A stretch of 64,000 nucleotides of DNA from Adiantum capillus-veneris (Eukaryota; Streptophyta; Polypodiopsida; Polypodiales; Pteridaceae). Each line of letters begins with the position of its first letter. The stretch's first letter is position 1. The DNA is taken from NCBI GenBank assembly GCA_014529385.2, contig CM043960.1, forward strand, positions 72,865,910 to 72,929,909, in the 5' to 3' direction. The position numbers and the translations under genes were made by a program. Positions 32,560 to 44,880 of the stretch are shown one piece after another. The notes beneath the pieces were generated by a model, which was given only the letters and a program-made list of their open reading frames with translations, did not search any database and was not told where the DNA came from.

Positions 32560-34200
32560 TGTAACAATTACTGGTCTATAAAGCTTGTAAATAGCGGAAA
32601 ATAACTTAACATAGTGAGCATTTCATTAAGAGCAAATTCCTAATGAGCATACAAGAGTGCTTGGTTGGAGATAACAACATTAGCATAACACCTAATTAGT
32701 TTGGCATATCAATACTTGAAAGAGAGAGAGAAATGAAACAATTGACAACTATTGAGGACCGGATTTACATGGACCGGTCCCCCTCCATTAGGCATTTGTA
32801 TTGTAACTTCTCCCATTAAGAGAGACTTTGTACAATACAATTCTTTGTGTTCCTTGGTAAAAACTCGTCGGTGCTATGAAGATGGAAGCTTCATGCACCA
32901 AACTTACATGTGATAACACATAACATCAGTTACTCGTTGGTCTCAGACCCAAGACCTCACACACCTTCGAAGATGGTGAGAGCTAGCGGGGTATGAGAGT
33001 AGATCTAGAGGAAGGAGTATTCTTAAGAAGTATTTCCTCACTTAATTACTCTTGTAGCTTTTCTTAGCTTAGTAATTAGATAATAGAGGAGAGAAGCATG
33101 GCATTGAAGCTTAGCTCTTCATTGGATTTGCATTCCATATCCAAGAGTTGTTGGTGTAGGCCTCCATTCTCAAACTTGGAGAAGAAGATGAGCTTTCCAT
33201 TAAAGCTTGGAGAAGGAGATGATTTTCTTGCTCTACACATGAGTTTTGTGAGTGTGTGTGGAATAATGCCCTTCAAAATAGTCCCCTCTCTCCTCTTGGT
33301 TGACCCCCCTTGCCAATTACTCATGATGCATTCCTATTGGCCCTTTAAAAACCTAGCCAATAGTATTTAAGTATGAGTTTTACTCTTGCTGGCTTCCTAT
33401 TGGCCCGTAAATAATTTGGCCAATAGCCTTTGAGAGGCCTAGTCAAGAGCCTTGTGACAAGTGTCCATCCTTTTTTCCATTTTGTAAATGCCAAATAATT
33501 AATTTAATTATCTTCTTTGCTATTGGATCTTTTAGTCCTTTGGCCAATAGGAATTAAGCAATTTTAGGAACTGTTTAATTATCATTGGACCTTTTGACTG
33601 TCCAATAGTCTTTTAGGGAGACTATTTCTTATTGGTTATTTTTTTGAGCATTTATAAAAATAAAATTTTAGTTTACACTAGCTAACTTCTCATTGGTCCA
33701 CCTCTGTGCCCATCCAATAGGATTCAGGCAAGAATTGGGGGTTTCTTTGCATGCTTGACATGTGTCCTCTTTACTTTGTGGAAAGGGTAAGCTTAGGTGT
33801 ATAGAGTGATTGTGTGTCTAGTCACTTATTAAGCTTTGTCATCTTCCCAAAACATTTTTGCTTTTGTCCTCTAGCTTATTGGCCTTTTGCACACACACAA
33901 AGCATCCAATTCCATTTACAATTGACCATTGTACTTTACACTTTGAAATTTTGGAACTTAACCTTTTGGAAGTCTTAATGGGCTGAACCCTAAGGTCTTT
34001 GGAGACCATTCATTGCACATTGCACATTGCTCTTGTGCAGATGGTACCCCTTTGGATCCCTACTGTGGGCCCCCTACTGTGACCAGTCTGCTAGCTTTAC
34101 TAATAATCTAGCTTTTTCTCCCCTGGTACTTTCCCATATTAAATGATCAGTTTAACATGAGAAAATCATTTAGGAGAATTAGATATTAGTTATTATGACA
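32560..34200 (-). mobile_element. 3' LTR of the complete family B element
   Basis: On plus from TGTAACAATTACTGG to GTTATTATGACA; TG...CA ends on both strands. 1,641 bp. The small ORFs inside both LTRs run antisense and are explained by LTR identity. Confidence 0.95.
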
Positions 34201-34215
34201 TTACCTCTCTCTTGA
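34201..34215 (-). promoter_or_regulatory. Polypurine tract
   Basis: Complement reads CAAGAGAGAGGTAA directly before the 3' LTR start TGTCATAATAAC. Confidence 0.75.
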
Positions 34216-34599
34216 AATCATAGTCGTCCTCGACTATGAGGTAGAGATGATAAAGCATAGTCATTAGTCCTTTTCTTAGCGGGTATAGGATCCCTATTTT
34301 ACCCTACGACACCGTTCCACAATGGATGACTAATCCATTTGGCGCTTGAGAGCCGAAGCTACCGCAAGCATGTCTGCACATTAGTCCTATCAATCTTCCA
34401 TAGTAGAGTGACAAGCTCTACTTGGTGTTTGGGAGACGTCGTCTCCGCAAACTTGATCCTAAGCATGCATACTTCTTAGCATTTTTGCACAATAAAGAAA
34501 AAAAGAGTCTTATAAGACAATAAAATTGATCATTTAAAACATATTTACATTTGCTTACTCTAGGGAATCATTGTAAGCATTGACAAGGTTTAGGTTACC

Positions 34600-37500
34600 T
34601 TTAATTGTATGCCTTGCATCCATCTAGCATCTTCAAAAGGATAATTCTTAAACTTAATAAGATACCATCAGATAATATTACCACCTCTCAATACCTTGTC
34701 TTCGTGTCGGAGAATGGACTCTGTCTGCAGTACCTCTTCTTGGTCTTCAATCTCCGGTGCGTCTTCTATGGTTGCTTCTTGGGGTGGCTCTCCTTGGTAA
34801 GGCTTTACAGGCTCACATGAAAAGCATTGTGTATGAGCCAGTGGTTGGGCAACTTGAGATGATAAGCCGTCTCATTGATTGGCTTAAGAATTTGAAAGGG
34901 GCCATAGTACCTTTTTGCTAGTTTAGCATAGTATTTTTGGTGTTCTGTAGGAGTCTTGCCCGTCGTGTGCCTTAATCGAGCCTTGGGAAATTTAAGCAAG
35001 ACCCAATCATTTTCTTTAAAGTTCAGGGCTCTTCTGTGCTTGTTAGCAGCATCTTTTTGCCTTTGCTATGAGATGGATATAGCATCTTTAATCTTTTGGA
35101 AAGATTCTTGTAGGTCGCGGCTATATTCATCTGCAACGAAGATCTTCCCATGTACCTTAAGTAGCAGGGGACTTTTTGATCTTCCCTCAATTACCTCAAA
35201 AGGTGCTTTTCCCGTGGATGTATGTACTGTGTTATTGTAAGCATACTCCACTAAAGGTAAGTACTTCTCCCATTGGGATCTTTGATCTACTTCAGTGACA
35301 TAAGCTTTGAGTAGATCAAGAATTGTTAGGTTAGCTATCTCACTTTGACCATCCGTTTGCGGGTGATAGGCCAAAGAGAAATTTAGCCTTGTACCTAAAT
35401 TCTCAAAGAGACCCTTCCAGAAATTGCTGGTCATTCTAGGATCTCTATCCGACACTATTGACATTGGCAAGCCGTGGTACTTTGATGGAGGCATTTGGAT
35501 GCCATCTTTAGAGATAATATGACCTAAATACTGAATATCTTGAAAGAAAAATTCACTTTTCTTTTGATTTATATAAAGCTTATTCTCTCGCAAAACTTGA
35601 AAAATTACCTGGAGGTGCTGTTTGTGTTCGTCCAAGGAATTGGAGTAGATGATTATATCATCAAAGAACACTCCAGTGTAACTATGGTGAGGCCTCAAGA
35701 GCTTCTCCATCATGCGGTTGAATGTAGCTTGTGCATTGGTCAAGCCAAAAGGCATGACAATGAATTCGTAGAGACCAAACGTAGTGCGAAATGCGGTCTT
35801 TACAATGTCTTGATCAACAATACTTATTTGGTGATAGCCACTTTTTAGGTCAATCCTATTGAAGTAGGTCGATCCTTGTAGCTTATCAAATAGGTCTTCT
35901 ACTAGGGGAACGGGAAACCTATTTTTGATAGTGATCCTATTTAGTGCTTTGTAGTCGACACACATACGATATGTGCCATCTTTCTTTTGCACTAATAAAA
36001 CTGGTGAACAAAATGGAGATGAACTAGGCCTAACCATTCCTTTCTCAACCAACTCATGCACTTGCCGCACAATTTCCTCTTATTGAGCTTGAGAAACTCG
36101 ATAAGGAGGTTTATTAGGCGGTGAGCTTCCTGGAAGAAGCTCGATTGCATGGTCATCATCCCCTCGTTTTGGAGGCAATTCATTAGGAATGTCGTCAATA
36201 AAAACATCTTGGAATTCATTAAGGAAATTAGATAACCCTAATTCTTTTTGATTCCCTTTATTTTTATTTGACAGAACATTAGGTTCATTTTGAGAGTCTT
36301 TTACAAATATCATGTACACGGAAATAGAGCTCTTTATTGACTTATCAAAAGCTTGCTTATGTACAAGAGGTATAGTGTTACCTGACTCATTAGCATATAT
36401 GTACATGTCTTTGTCCCTGTATTTAAAGTAAATTTTCCTTTCAGGAAACTTGATGTTGGCCGCCATGCGATCAAACCATGGTGCCCCTAGGATTACATCC
36501 TCTTGCTTAAGGGGAGAGATGAAGAAATCCTCTTTGTCCACATAACTTTGGCCATGAAGCCTCAATTTCCCAATCAAGGGAGTAACTGGGACTTCTTCTC
36601 CCTTGAAAGCATTATCGGCTGGTAGGGGATTTCCCATCTCAAAGGCTTGGATGCCTAGCTTAGTGGCCAACTCTGTGGATATGAAATTGTGAGTAGAGCC
36701 ATTGTCAAAGAGAATGAAAGCATCATGTTCTCTCACCTTCCCCCAAGCATGGCATAGAGGAGATCCTTTGTGATGAGCATCTTCTTCTTTAACTTCAATT
36801 ATGGAAGCTCTAGGAGGTTCATTGCGTGTGTTCTTCTGTGGGCAAGCACGATAAGCATGCCCTTGCTCCCCACATTTGAAACAACGGTTATCCTTGCGAT
36901 AACACTCTAGCTCTTCAGGAGAGAGTTTATTTTTGCCTTTGTAGACTCCCTTCTCCTTAGCTTTGTTGTTGTTGAAGTTGCCCTTGGGAAAATTTTGGAC
37001 ATGGTCCTTCCCCTTAGGCTCATTACGGTCTTTGCCCCATGGGCTAAAGATTTTTCTTAGCCCCTTGTTGGAAGTGGATTCGTGAAGACACCATAGTATG
37101 GTGTATGACCGCTGAAATAGTGCATACTCCGCCATATCTTCAGATAAACCCACACAAAATTGTTGTTTTTGCTCTCCAAAATCTATCTTTTTGTAGACAG
37201 TGGCTTTGAGATGTAAATCCCAAAACTTGTCTACGTATTTGTGAATAGATTCGTAGGGAGAGAGCTTCAAGCTTCGCCATCCGGTGAGCACTTTGTCTTT
37301 GGCATCGCTAGCCAAAAACTGCTTCATAATTGAAGCTCTTAAAGCTTTCCATGTTTGTGGAGCTTCAACATTTGCTCGTAGGCTAGACCACCATTGCCTG
37401 GCAGACTTTTGGAGATGCATGGCTACATGACGTATCTTAGAGGACTCCTTGAAGCCCTCATCTCCAAATGCCGCATCAAATTGTTGAATAAAGGCCAAGA

Positions 37501-38233
37501 CTTTGTCCGTAGCACCAAAGGTGCCATCGTAGGTAAGAAAAGAGATACTCTTTCCTCCCTCCTTGAACTGTTTGAGCTTGGATGACCTCTTCCACTGAGC
37601 GGCATAGGATTTCCTATGGCCTCTCCTTTTGAATTCTTTGGGAGCCGCACCATCACTTCCTTCAGAAGAGGAGGAGGATGATGAAGATGGAGAAGAGGGT
37701 GACCTCTTTCTCGCCTTTTTCTTCTCATACTTCCTTTCTTACTTCTTTGAATTACGGTGAGAAGGACTATCCAATGGTCTTCTCCGTTTAGGAGGTGTTG
37801 GAGAGCGTTTTGCCCGCCTTCTTCATGGTGCAATCTCCACCGAGGTGGAGGAAGATTCACTTCTTTCTAGTTCTTTCGGTGGGGGCTCTACCGTTGAGAT
37901 TTGAGCTCTCCTTGGTGAGGGAGTTGCCCCATCAACTTGTAAGCTTTTGGGTCCTTCGTATGGGTCCTCCTCTTCTCTCACCGTAGAGAGCCCTCTTTTA
38001 GAAATCTCACTAGGAGCTTTCATAGGCACTCCCTCTTCTAGGTGAGGAGATTGGAGAATCCCATGGATGCGTAATTGCTGTTGTACTTCACCTTGGAGGG
38101 ATGGGTTTCCCATGGCTTGTTGAAGCCTAGTAACAAGATAGTTCACAAGCATAGGGGCATCATTAGTAGCTTGACCATTAGCAAAATCAAAGCCATTAAC
38201 ATTAATTTCACTTTCTCTACTATTGTCAGCCAT
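34600..38233 (-). pseudogene. Gypsy family B gag-pol
   Basis: Starts ATG at 38,233 (M-A-D-N-S-R-E-S). Order: Gln-rich N-terminus and Ser/Arg/Lys-rich stretch (to about 37,620); capsid with W-W-S-S-L and L-F-Q-R-S; C-F-K-C-G-E-Q-G-H-A-Y-R-A-C knuckle (36,860-36,900); protease D-N-G-S-T-H-N-F (36,690); reverse transcriptase (Y-K-A-L-N-R, F-F-D-D-I-I-I-Y-S) at 36,050-35,500. Near 35,480 the frame jumps from the end of reverse transcriptase (M-P-P-S-K) to the integrase core (Y-H-G-L-P ... S-D-R-D-P-R, then Y-H-P-Q-T-D-G-Q-S-E), so RNase H, HHCC and the first catalytic Asp are deleted in frame. Stops: TGA 37,823, TAA 37,739, TAA 36,080, TAG 35,066. After a shift near 34,815, the tail includes K-F-K-N-Y-P-F-E-D-A-R-W, chromodomain-like, to about 34,600. 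Confidence 0.93.
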
Positions 38234-38636
38234 TATAACTAAGTTTTAGGTGTAAATTTTTACTTGTACTTTGGCACTTCAAGCCCTAGTTGCTACTCCT
38301 CTTTACTTTCAAAGATAAGCACTCAAGCATCTATACCCGTGGCTCGGAATATCATTAATTGCAAGGAATAGAAGAGAGGGTTTATCATAGCCTAGTCTGC
38401 ACCGGTTCCTATCAAGCTTCTAATAGCTCAATAATGGTTAAGCCATAGGCAAGCCCCTTGGGACTCCATTATTAAGACCATAGCTCTCGATGGTGATACC
38501 CCGTTAATTGCATGAGGCAGGCGCACCTCAAGGATAATAAATCCCTATTCTCCTTATCCTCATGCAATTAATAATTCCAACTATTTGTAGCAAGCTTGAG
38601 GACCTCTCTTCTTGAGCAAGAAAAGAGAAACTGATA
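38234..38636 (-). other. 5' leader of family B element
   Basis: Untranslated region between primer site and gag start codon. No ORF. Homologous to 31,418-31,805. Confidence 0.85.
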
Positions 38637-38648
38637 GCTCTGATACCA
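38637..38648 (-). promoter_or_regulatory. Primer-binding site (initiator-Met tRNA)
   Basis: Complement is TGGTATCAGAGC, the classical plant LTR-element primer site, one base inside the 5' LTR. Confidence 0.97.
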
Positions 38649-38649
38649 A

Positions 38650-40299
38650 TGTAACAATTACTGGTCTATAAAGCTTGTAAATAGCGGAAAATAACTTAAC
38701 ATAGTGAGCATTTCATTAAGAGAAAATTCCTAATGAGCATACAAGAGTGCTTGGTTGGAGATAACAACATTAACATAACACCTAATTAGTTTGGCATAAC
38801 AATACTTAAAAGAGGGAGAGAAATAGAACAATTGCAACTATTGAGGACCGGATTTACATGGACCGGTCCCCCCTCCATTAGGCATTTGTATTATAACTTC
38901 TCCCATTAAGAGAGACTTTGTACAATACAATTCTTTGTGTTCCTTGGTAAAAACTCGTCGGTGCTATGAAGATGGAAGCTTCATGCACCAAACTTACATG
39001 TGATAACACATAACATCAGTTACTCATTGGTCTCAGACCCAAGACCTCACACACCTTCGAAGATGGTGAGAGCTAGAGGGGTATGAGAGTAGATCTAGAG
39101 GAAGAAGGAGTATTCTTACGAGAAAGAAGTATTTCCTCACTTAATTACTCTTGTAGCTTTGCTTAGATTCGTAATTAGATAATAGAGGAGAGAAGCATGG
39201 CATTGAAGCTTAGCTCTTGGTTAAATTTGCATTCCATATCCAAGAGTTTTTGGTGTAGGCCTCCATTCTCAAACTTGGAGAAGAAGATGAGCTTTCCATT
39301 AAAGCTTGGAGAAGGAGATGATTTTCTTGCTCTACACATGAGTTGTGTGAGTGTGTGTGGAATAATGCCCTTTAAAACAGCCCCCTCTCTCCTCTTGGTT
39401 GACCCCCCTTGCCAATTACTCATGATGCATTCCTATTGGCCCTTGAAAAGCCTAGACAATAGTATTTGAGTATGAGTTTTACTCTTGCTGGCTTCTTGTT
39501 GGCTTGTAAATAATTTGGCCAATAGCCTTTGAGAGGCCCAATCAAGAGCCTTGTGACAAGTGTCCATCCTTTTTTCCATTTTATAAATTCCAAATAATTA
39601 ATTTAATTATCTTCTTTGCTATTGGACCTTTTAGTCCTTTGACCAATAGGAATGAAGCAATTTTAGGAACTGCTTAATTATCATTGGACCTTTTGACTGT
39701 CCAATAGTCTTTTAGGGAGACTATTTCTTATTAGTTATTTTTTTGAGCATTTATAAAAATAAAATTTTAGTTTACAATAGCTAACTTCTCATTGGTCCAC
39801 CTCTGTGCCCATCCAATAGGATTCAGACAAGAATTGGGGGTTTCTTTGCATGCTTGACATGTGTCCTCTTTACTTTGTGGAAAGGGTAAGCTTAGGTGTA
39901 TAGAGTGTGTGTGTGTCTAGTCACTTATTAAGCTTTGTCATCTTCCCAAAACGTTTTTACTTTTGTCCTCTAGCTTATTGGCCTTTTGCACACACACAAA
40001 GCATCCAATTCCATTTACAATTGACCATTGTACTTTACACTTTGAAATTTTGGAACTTAACCTTTTGGAAGTCTTAATGGGATGAACCCTAAGGTCTTTG
40101 GAGACCATTCATTGCACATTGCACATTGCTCTTGTGCAGATGGTACCCCTTTGGATCCCTACTGTGGGCCCCCTACCGTGACCAGTCTGCTAGCTTTACT
40201 AATAATCTAGCTTTTTCTCCCCTGGTACTTTCCCATATTAAATGATCAGTTTAACATGAGAAAATCATTTAGGTGAATTAGATATTAGTTATTATGACA
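38650..40299 (-). mobile_element. 5' LTR of the complete family B element
   Basis: 1,650 bp, same ends as the LTR at 32,560-34,200. This copy would hold the promoter for minus-strand transcription. Confidence 0.95.
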
Positions 40300-40304
40300 T
40301 GGCA
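40300..40304. repeat. Target-site duplication tggca (right)
   Basis: Matches 32,555-32,559. Confidence 0.95.
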
Positions 40305-40985
40305 TGCATGCATGCGCTATGGGGGGCTCACTCTTGGAGGTATTCAAAAGAATCATCCAAAGAAGGACCTCACAAGGACTTTGTGCAGTGGCAAAAAACA
40401 ATCGGTTTTTCAGAATTTTTAAAGATCACATGCTCTCCGAATTTGAAAAGGTGTTACAAACAAAAGTTGTAGCTCGTGAGCTGAACTTTTACCTCAAATG
40501 TTTTCATATTTTTTTGAGCTACGAGCTGTGAGCTATGATTTTATTGGTGGACCCCAGTTTGCCCATGCTATGCAGCCACACTCCCTCTTCCACTTTATCA
40601 TTTTCCTCTTTCACACACACTTCTCCACTCATCATCCCCACCTCTCTCACCACTCTTCGGTAGGTAACGTGGTTTATAGAGATTCTTTTTGCTGGTGAAA
40701 TTAGAATACATCAGTAGGGAAAACTATGGCATTTTGTTGGCAGCTGAGAGTGGTAGGCAAATGGTATGGACCAATATCTTATTTCACAGAATAAAGTTTG
40801 AAATTTACAGAAAGCAAAAAATGAAGGACATAACTACTAAGGTTGGGCCTTACCTAGCTGCTATCTTTTAGTATGTCAATAACAAAAGTATTCTACATGG
40901 GAGAATGTTTCAAAATCTAGCATAGATGCTTGAAGATTCAAGAAATACGGTGAGAAGAGAGAAAAGATAGAAACTGTAATTTGAT
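40305..40985. other. No recognisable gene
   Basis: Starts with a short 'gcatgcatgcatgc' run. Only motif-free ORFs of 60-75 codons. Confidence 0.4.
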
Positions 40986-42170
40986 CATAGGTCTTTGCAA
41001 TGACTACAAATGTTCAAGACCTTTTATCTGCAAATTATTCACAACAAGAGTCTTTGGATGCAGTAAAGGATAAAATGGATAAAGAGTTTGCAGACTTATT
41101 TACAGACACTGCATTGACTAACAAATCTGTTATGTCTTCAACTGCTGAAACAGGTTTAAAGGACAAATTGGAAGAGCAAGAACCTGTAAAAATATTTGGG
41201 AATCAAATTTTGGAGAGGCCTACAACTTCTAAGGCTCAGTTTTCTACTATGTCACTGGATGAAGTGCAAATTGCACTAAAGCTGGTTAAAGAACATGTTG
41301 AGCAGCAATCTCTAGATCTTATCTTTTTGAGAAGAGAGTTGATAGTCTGCATATTGAATTGAAATAGATTAAAGAAGGAGCTTTAAAGGATAAAAAGGCA
41401 CAGAGACTGTAATTGAACTTTTGAACAAGAAAGTTCAGAAATTGACTAAAAGTTAGGAACTCATGCAACAAGAGCTGAAATCCTGTAAATAGGTGGTGTC
41501 CTTCAGAGAGAAGACTTCAGTAAAAAATTCTTAGTTCGGAAAGGAGGAGTGGTTTTAGATACTGCAATCACAACTAACTGAAATGTCTATTGTCAATGCC
41601 ACATTGGAAAGTAGCAACAGGGTCTTGTTAAGCAAGGTTGCAACTTGCAAGAAAGTTGAAGAAAAAGGAGGAAATTCTAATCTTGGAAAGACAGCATACT
41701 GAGCTAAAGGAGCAGTATCCACAATTGTAGTAGCAAGTACAAATGGATGTGCAAATGGATACTGCAATAGGTGATGCATATCAGACTACAGTTGAAGTTG
41801 AAGCTCATAGTACAATTCAAGATGAAGTACATGGTGCAATTTTAGTTGGAGTTACACACAATGGTGATACAGGTAATCAACAACAACTAGAAGACCCATT
41901 GATGAAAAGTGCTGAGGTAATGTCAAAAGAACCAATTATTGATGTTACATTAATGGAAGATTATGATGATGTGAATGCACAGTCAGGTGCAGTGGGGCAG
42001 AAACTGAAGAAACAGGTATTCATGAGCAGTAACTTCATTTTGGTTTTCATGTTTTTATGTCAAGGGTTTTTTTGGGGTTCTTACAATGTTTTGCAAACAT
42101 TGCGCACCAGGTTTGCCAAGTGTTGCAGGCATTGATGCCTCAGTAACAATTCAATATTTACCTGTAGAGG
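40986..42170 (+). pseudogene. Coiled-coil protein relic, function unknown
   Basis: An ATG at 41,000 opens a 120-codon frame rich in Glu, Lys, Leu and Gln with heptad-like spacing (L-K-D-K-L-E-E-Q-E, L-K-L-V-K-E-H-V-E-Q-Q). After frameshifts similar Lys/Glu/Leu-rich segments continue to about 41,730, then an acidic stretch (41,743-42,020) ends with Q-K-L-K-K-Q and a hydrophobic, unrelated tail. Several stops. It lies upstream of, and on the same strand as, the RNase H-integrase relic at 42.8 kb, but a truncated LTR sits between them. Could be an unusual Gag part or a captured host fragment. General style resembles the relic at 54.9 kb. Confidence 0.4.
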
Positions 42171-42175
42171 CAGTA

Positions 42176-42670
42176 TGTAACATTTAATGGCGTAGTAACT
42201 TGTGTGTAGCAGAAAATAACATAGACATAGTGCGCATTTCATTAGAATAGATTCCTAATGAGCATAACAAGATTGCTTGTATGGCGAGAGCAACAAAAAG
42301 CATAACACCTAGTTAGATAGGCATGAACAATACTTCAAAAGAGAGAAAAATTAAGCTATTGACAAGAGTTGAGGACCGGATTTACATGGAGCCGGTCCCC
42401 CTCCAAAAGTCTTTGTATTATAGGTTTTCCCCATCAAGGGAGACATTTTACAATACAATTCTTTGGGTTCCTTCAATAACTAGCTAGTGCAATGAAGATG
42501 GAAGCTTCAAGCACTAAGCAAACACTTATAAAACACAACATCAATTCCCTCATGGTCTCAAACCCAAGACCTCACACACCTTCAAAGATGGTCAGAGCTA
42601 GCGGGATATGAGAGTATATTGAGAGGAAGGAGTAGTCTTATGAGAAAGATGTATATCTCCTCACATAAAT
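42176..42670 (-). mobile_element. Truncated Gypsy family B LTR
   Basis: On plus it begins TGTAACATTTAATGG, the family B LTR edge, and follows that LTR ('gagcataac', 'gaggaccggatttacatgga', 'ctcacacaccttc', 'gatgtatatctcctcacat') until about 42,670, where homology stops. About 1.1 kb is missing. No primer site or partner LTR. Confidence 0.85.
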
Positions 42671-42839
42671 TGCTATTGCAAAAGGGGAAGGATAGCCATT
42701 ATATGAGGCTAGTGTATTGTGCAAGCTGAGTGACGTTGGTAGCAGCGAGAAAATTCTCGGCAATAGATCTAGTGATGGCCAGTATAATATTTGCTTGTCT
42801 CATCATTACTTGCTACCATGACCTTTTGTTTTCGTAACG

Positions 42840-44724
42840 AGTTATGCCTTTTTGCCACAGTTAATTAATGGCACTAACATGTCAAATGTGGTCAAGAAAT
42901 GGGTAATTGAGCTGCAAGAGTTTGAGTTCTCTTTTTTAGTGGAAGATAGTACAAGAGCTACCCTAACTGATTTGTTGACTTACAAGGAGAATCCCCTCCT
43001 TGTTAAGGAAGAGGTGGTGAGAAGGGTAGTTGAAGAAGTGCCACAGATCAGCAATGCACATGTGTTGTTCTTTGATGGCTCATACAAAAAGAGCCATGAT
43101 GCGGCTTCAGGGGGTATAGCACTTTATGATCTAGAGGGGAAGCTAATATACAAGAGAGGGTTTAAGTTGGAGGCGCACAGTAACAATGAGACTGAATATG
43201 CTACTTTGGAATCCAGACTACACATTTGTTTAAAACACGGGATTAGAAGGTTGAGCATAAACGGTGATGCCTTGTTAGTTGTGAAGCAAGCGTTGGGTGT
43301 GTGGAAGAGCAAGAACACCTCATTGAAGGAAATGTGTTTCAAAATTAAAGGCCTGATAAAAACGTTTGAAGCATGGAGCATCAGACACATTGAACTTGCT
43401 CTAAATGGAGAGGCACATGAATAAGCTCTAAGCATGATTGGGGAGCTATTTGTGTTGAGGATCAATTTACCTCTTTATTATGGCCGGGAAAGTTTGGCTC
43501 AAGAAGAGGAGTTTTGCTAACGGGAATCATTCCGAAGGACATTCACAAGTCTAAGAAGTATGGTTTTTTGCGTAGAGCACCCATGTACAAATTGATTGGG
43601 GATGTCTTGTACATGAAAGGGGCTGATCTCATGTTGAGACCTGTACCTTGGAGGGAATAGCTTTAGAGAGTGTTGGAAGAGAGTCATGAAGGCGCATGTG
43701 GTAGACATTTCTCTCTAAAGATCACCTTGCATAAGATCTTGCAAGAGGGGTATGTATGGCCTAGTTTGCACAAGGATGTTCACCATTGGTGTAGGTCTTG
43801 CAATAGGTGTCAAGCATTTTGGAAGAGAGTGTTGAAGCGAGAGCTACGAAAAACCATTATGGCATTTGATGTGTTTGAAAAGTGGGGGATTGATGCAATA
43901 GGCCCGCTACCTATCACAAGCAGTGGCAAAAGCTATATTTTGCTGCCGTGGACTATCTCTCTAGATGGGCATAGGCTATAGCAGTAAAACAAATCACTGC
44001 AAAGGATGTGGAAAAATTTGTGTACGATGAAATACGTTGCAAGTTTGGGGTGCCACTAGAGCTACTTTTGGATAAGGGGCCAAGATTTAGAGCTAGACTG
44101 CTAGACTTTTTATGCGCAAAGATGAAGATTAGGCACTAGCATACCACTCCTTATTATCCACAATGTAATGGCTTAAATGAAATATTCAATGGTGAGTTGG
44201 TACAAATTCTTTTGAAAGTGACAGAGCAACAAGGAAAGAATTGGGATTTGGAATTTCCTAGTGCATTATGGGCTTACTGTACTTCGCTAAAGACAGGTAC
44301 AGGGTTTACTCCATTTCATTTGGTATATGGAAAGGAAGCACTATTGCCTGTGGAAGTAGAGTTGCCTGTGGTCAAGATGTTAGAAAAGTTTCTTGGGTAG
44401 TCCAGTGATGCATTAAAAGAGAGGCTCTTACATTTACAAGAGGTTCAGTTGGATAGGATGAGCGCATTGGAACATTATGGGAAGATGCAAGATAAGGCTT
44501 TAGCAAAGATAAATGAAAAGGTCAAAAGTAAGGGTATCAAGAAACATGACTTGGTTTTGCGCTACAACAGTAAGCTGGACAAGACATTCCAAAAGAAGTT
44601 TCAAATAAGTGGGAAGGCCCTTTCAAGGTAGTGGAGTGTTTTTCGAATGGTACATATAAGCTGGCTAACTTGAATGGGATTCTATATAAGTCAAGGATAA
44701 ATGGATTGCATCTTAAATTATAAT
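42840..44724 (+). pseudogene. Ty3-gypsy RNase H - integrase relic (archaeal-type RNase H)
   Basis: Begins near the end of the first RNase H (V-V-K-K-W-V-I-E-L-Q-E-F), then a second RNase H with F-D-G-S, N-N-E-T-E-Y-A-T-L and G-D-A-L-L-V-V-K-Q (43,070-43,310). Such an additional RNase H is known from the Tat lineage of plant Gypsy elements. After stops the integrase follows: H-E-G-A-C-G-R-H-F, C-R-S-C-N-R-C-Q (43,680-43,815), W-G-I-D-A-I-G-P-L, Y-Y-P-Q-C-N-G-L-N-E (44,150) and W-A-Y-C-T-S. The tail W-E-G-P-F-K-V-V-E ... I-N-G-L-H-L-K-L ends near 44,724. Reverse transcriptase and gag are missing upstream. At least six stops or frameshifts. Confidence 0.85.
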
Positions 44725-44862
44725 ATGCTAGATTGATGATGGTGGAGCAAGATGAGCTATCTGCAGAACAAGTAATGTATGTGAGGGATGAGGAGACATG
44801 TGACGCGGTGAGTCTCATATCTCTTTTTGCTGCTGCTGCTGATCATGAATGATCTACCAGGC

Positions 44863-44880
44863 TAGGGGATGGGCAAATTA
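44863..44880 (+). promoter_or_regulatory. Polypurine tract before LTR
   Basis: AGGGGATGGGCAAATTA immediately precedes TGTTAAGAGTTTTTTGG. Purine-rich with one C; position fits the second-strand primer of the plus-strand Gypsy. Confidence 0.6.

Larger units (their letters stand above)
32560..40299 (-). mobile_element. Complete but defective Gypsy family B element
   Basis: 7,740 bp. LTRs at 32,560-34,200 (3' LTR) and 38,650-40,299 (5' LTR), a primer site, one long gag-pol frame and a polypurine tract, flanked by tggca duplications. LTRs differ at scattered positions (a few percent by eye), so insertion is not very recent. Pol has lost RNase H and the N-terminal part of integrase by an internal deletion and has four visible in-frame stops, so it cannot move by itself. 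Confidence 0.97.

Noticed and set aside
33076-33370. A pair of 82-90 codon ORFs repeated at 39,175-39,469
   Set aside because: Both lie in the two LTRs of one element, so similarity only reflects LTR identity; they overlap in opposite strands and lack motifs.
37423-37860. 145-codon minus ORF in the gag region
   Set aside because: Shifted-frame shadow of the real gag frame that starts at 38,233; its Arg/His/Pro-rich composition is that of the out-of-frame Ser/Arg/Lys-rich region.
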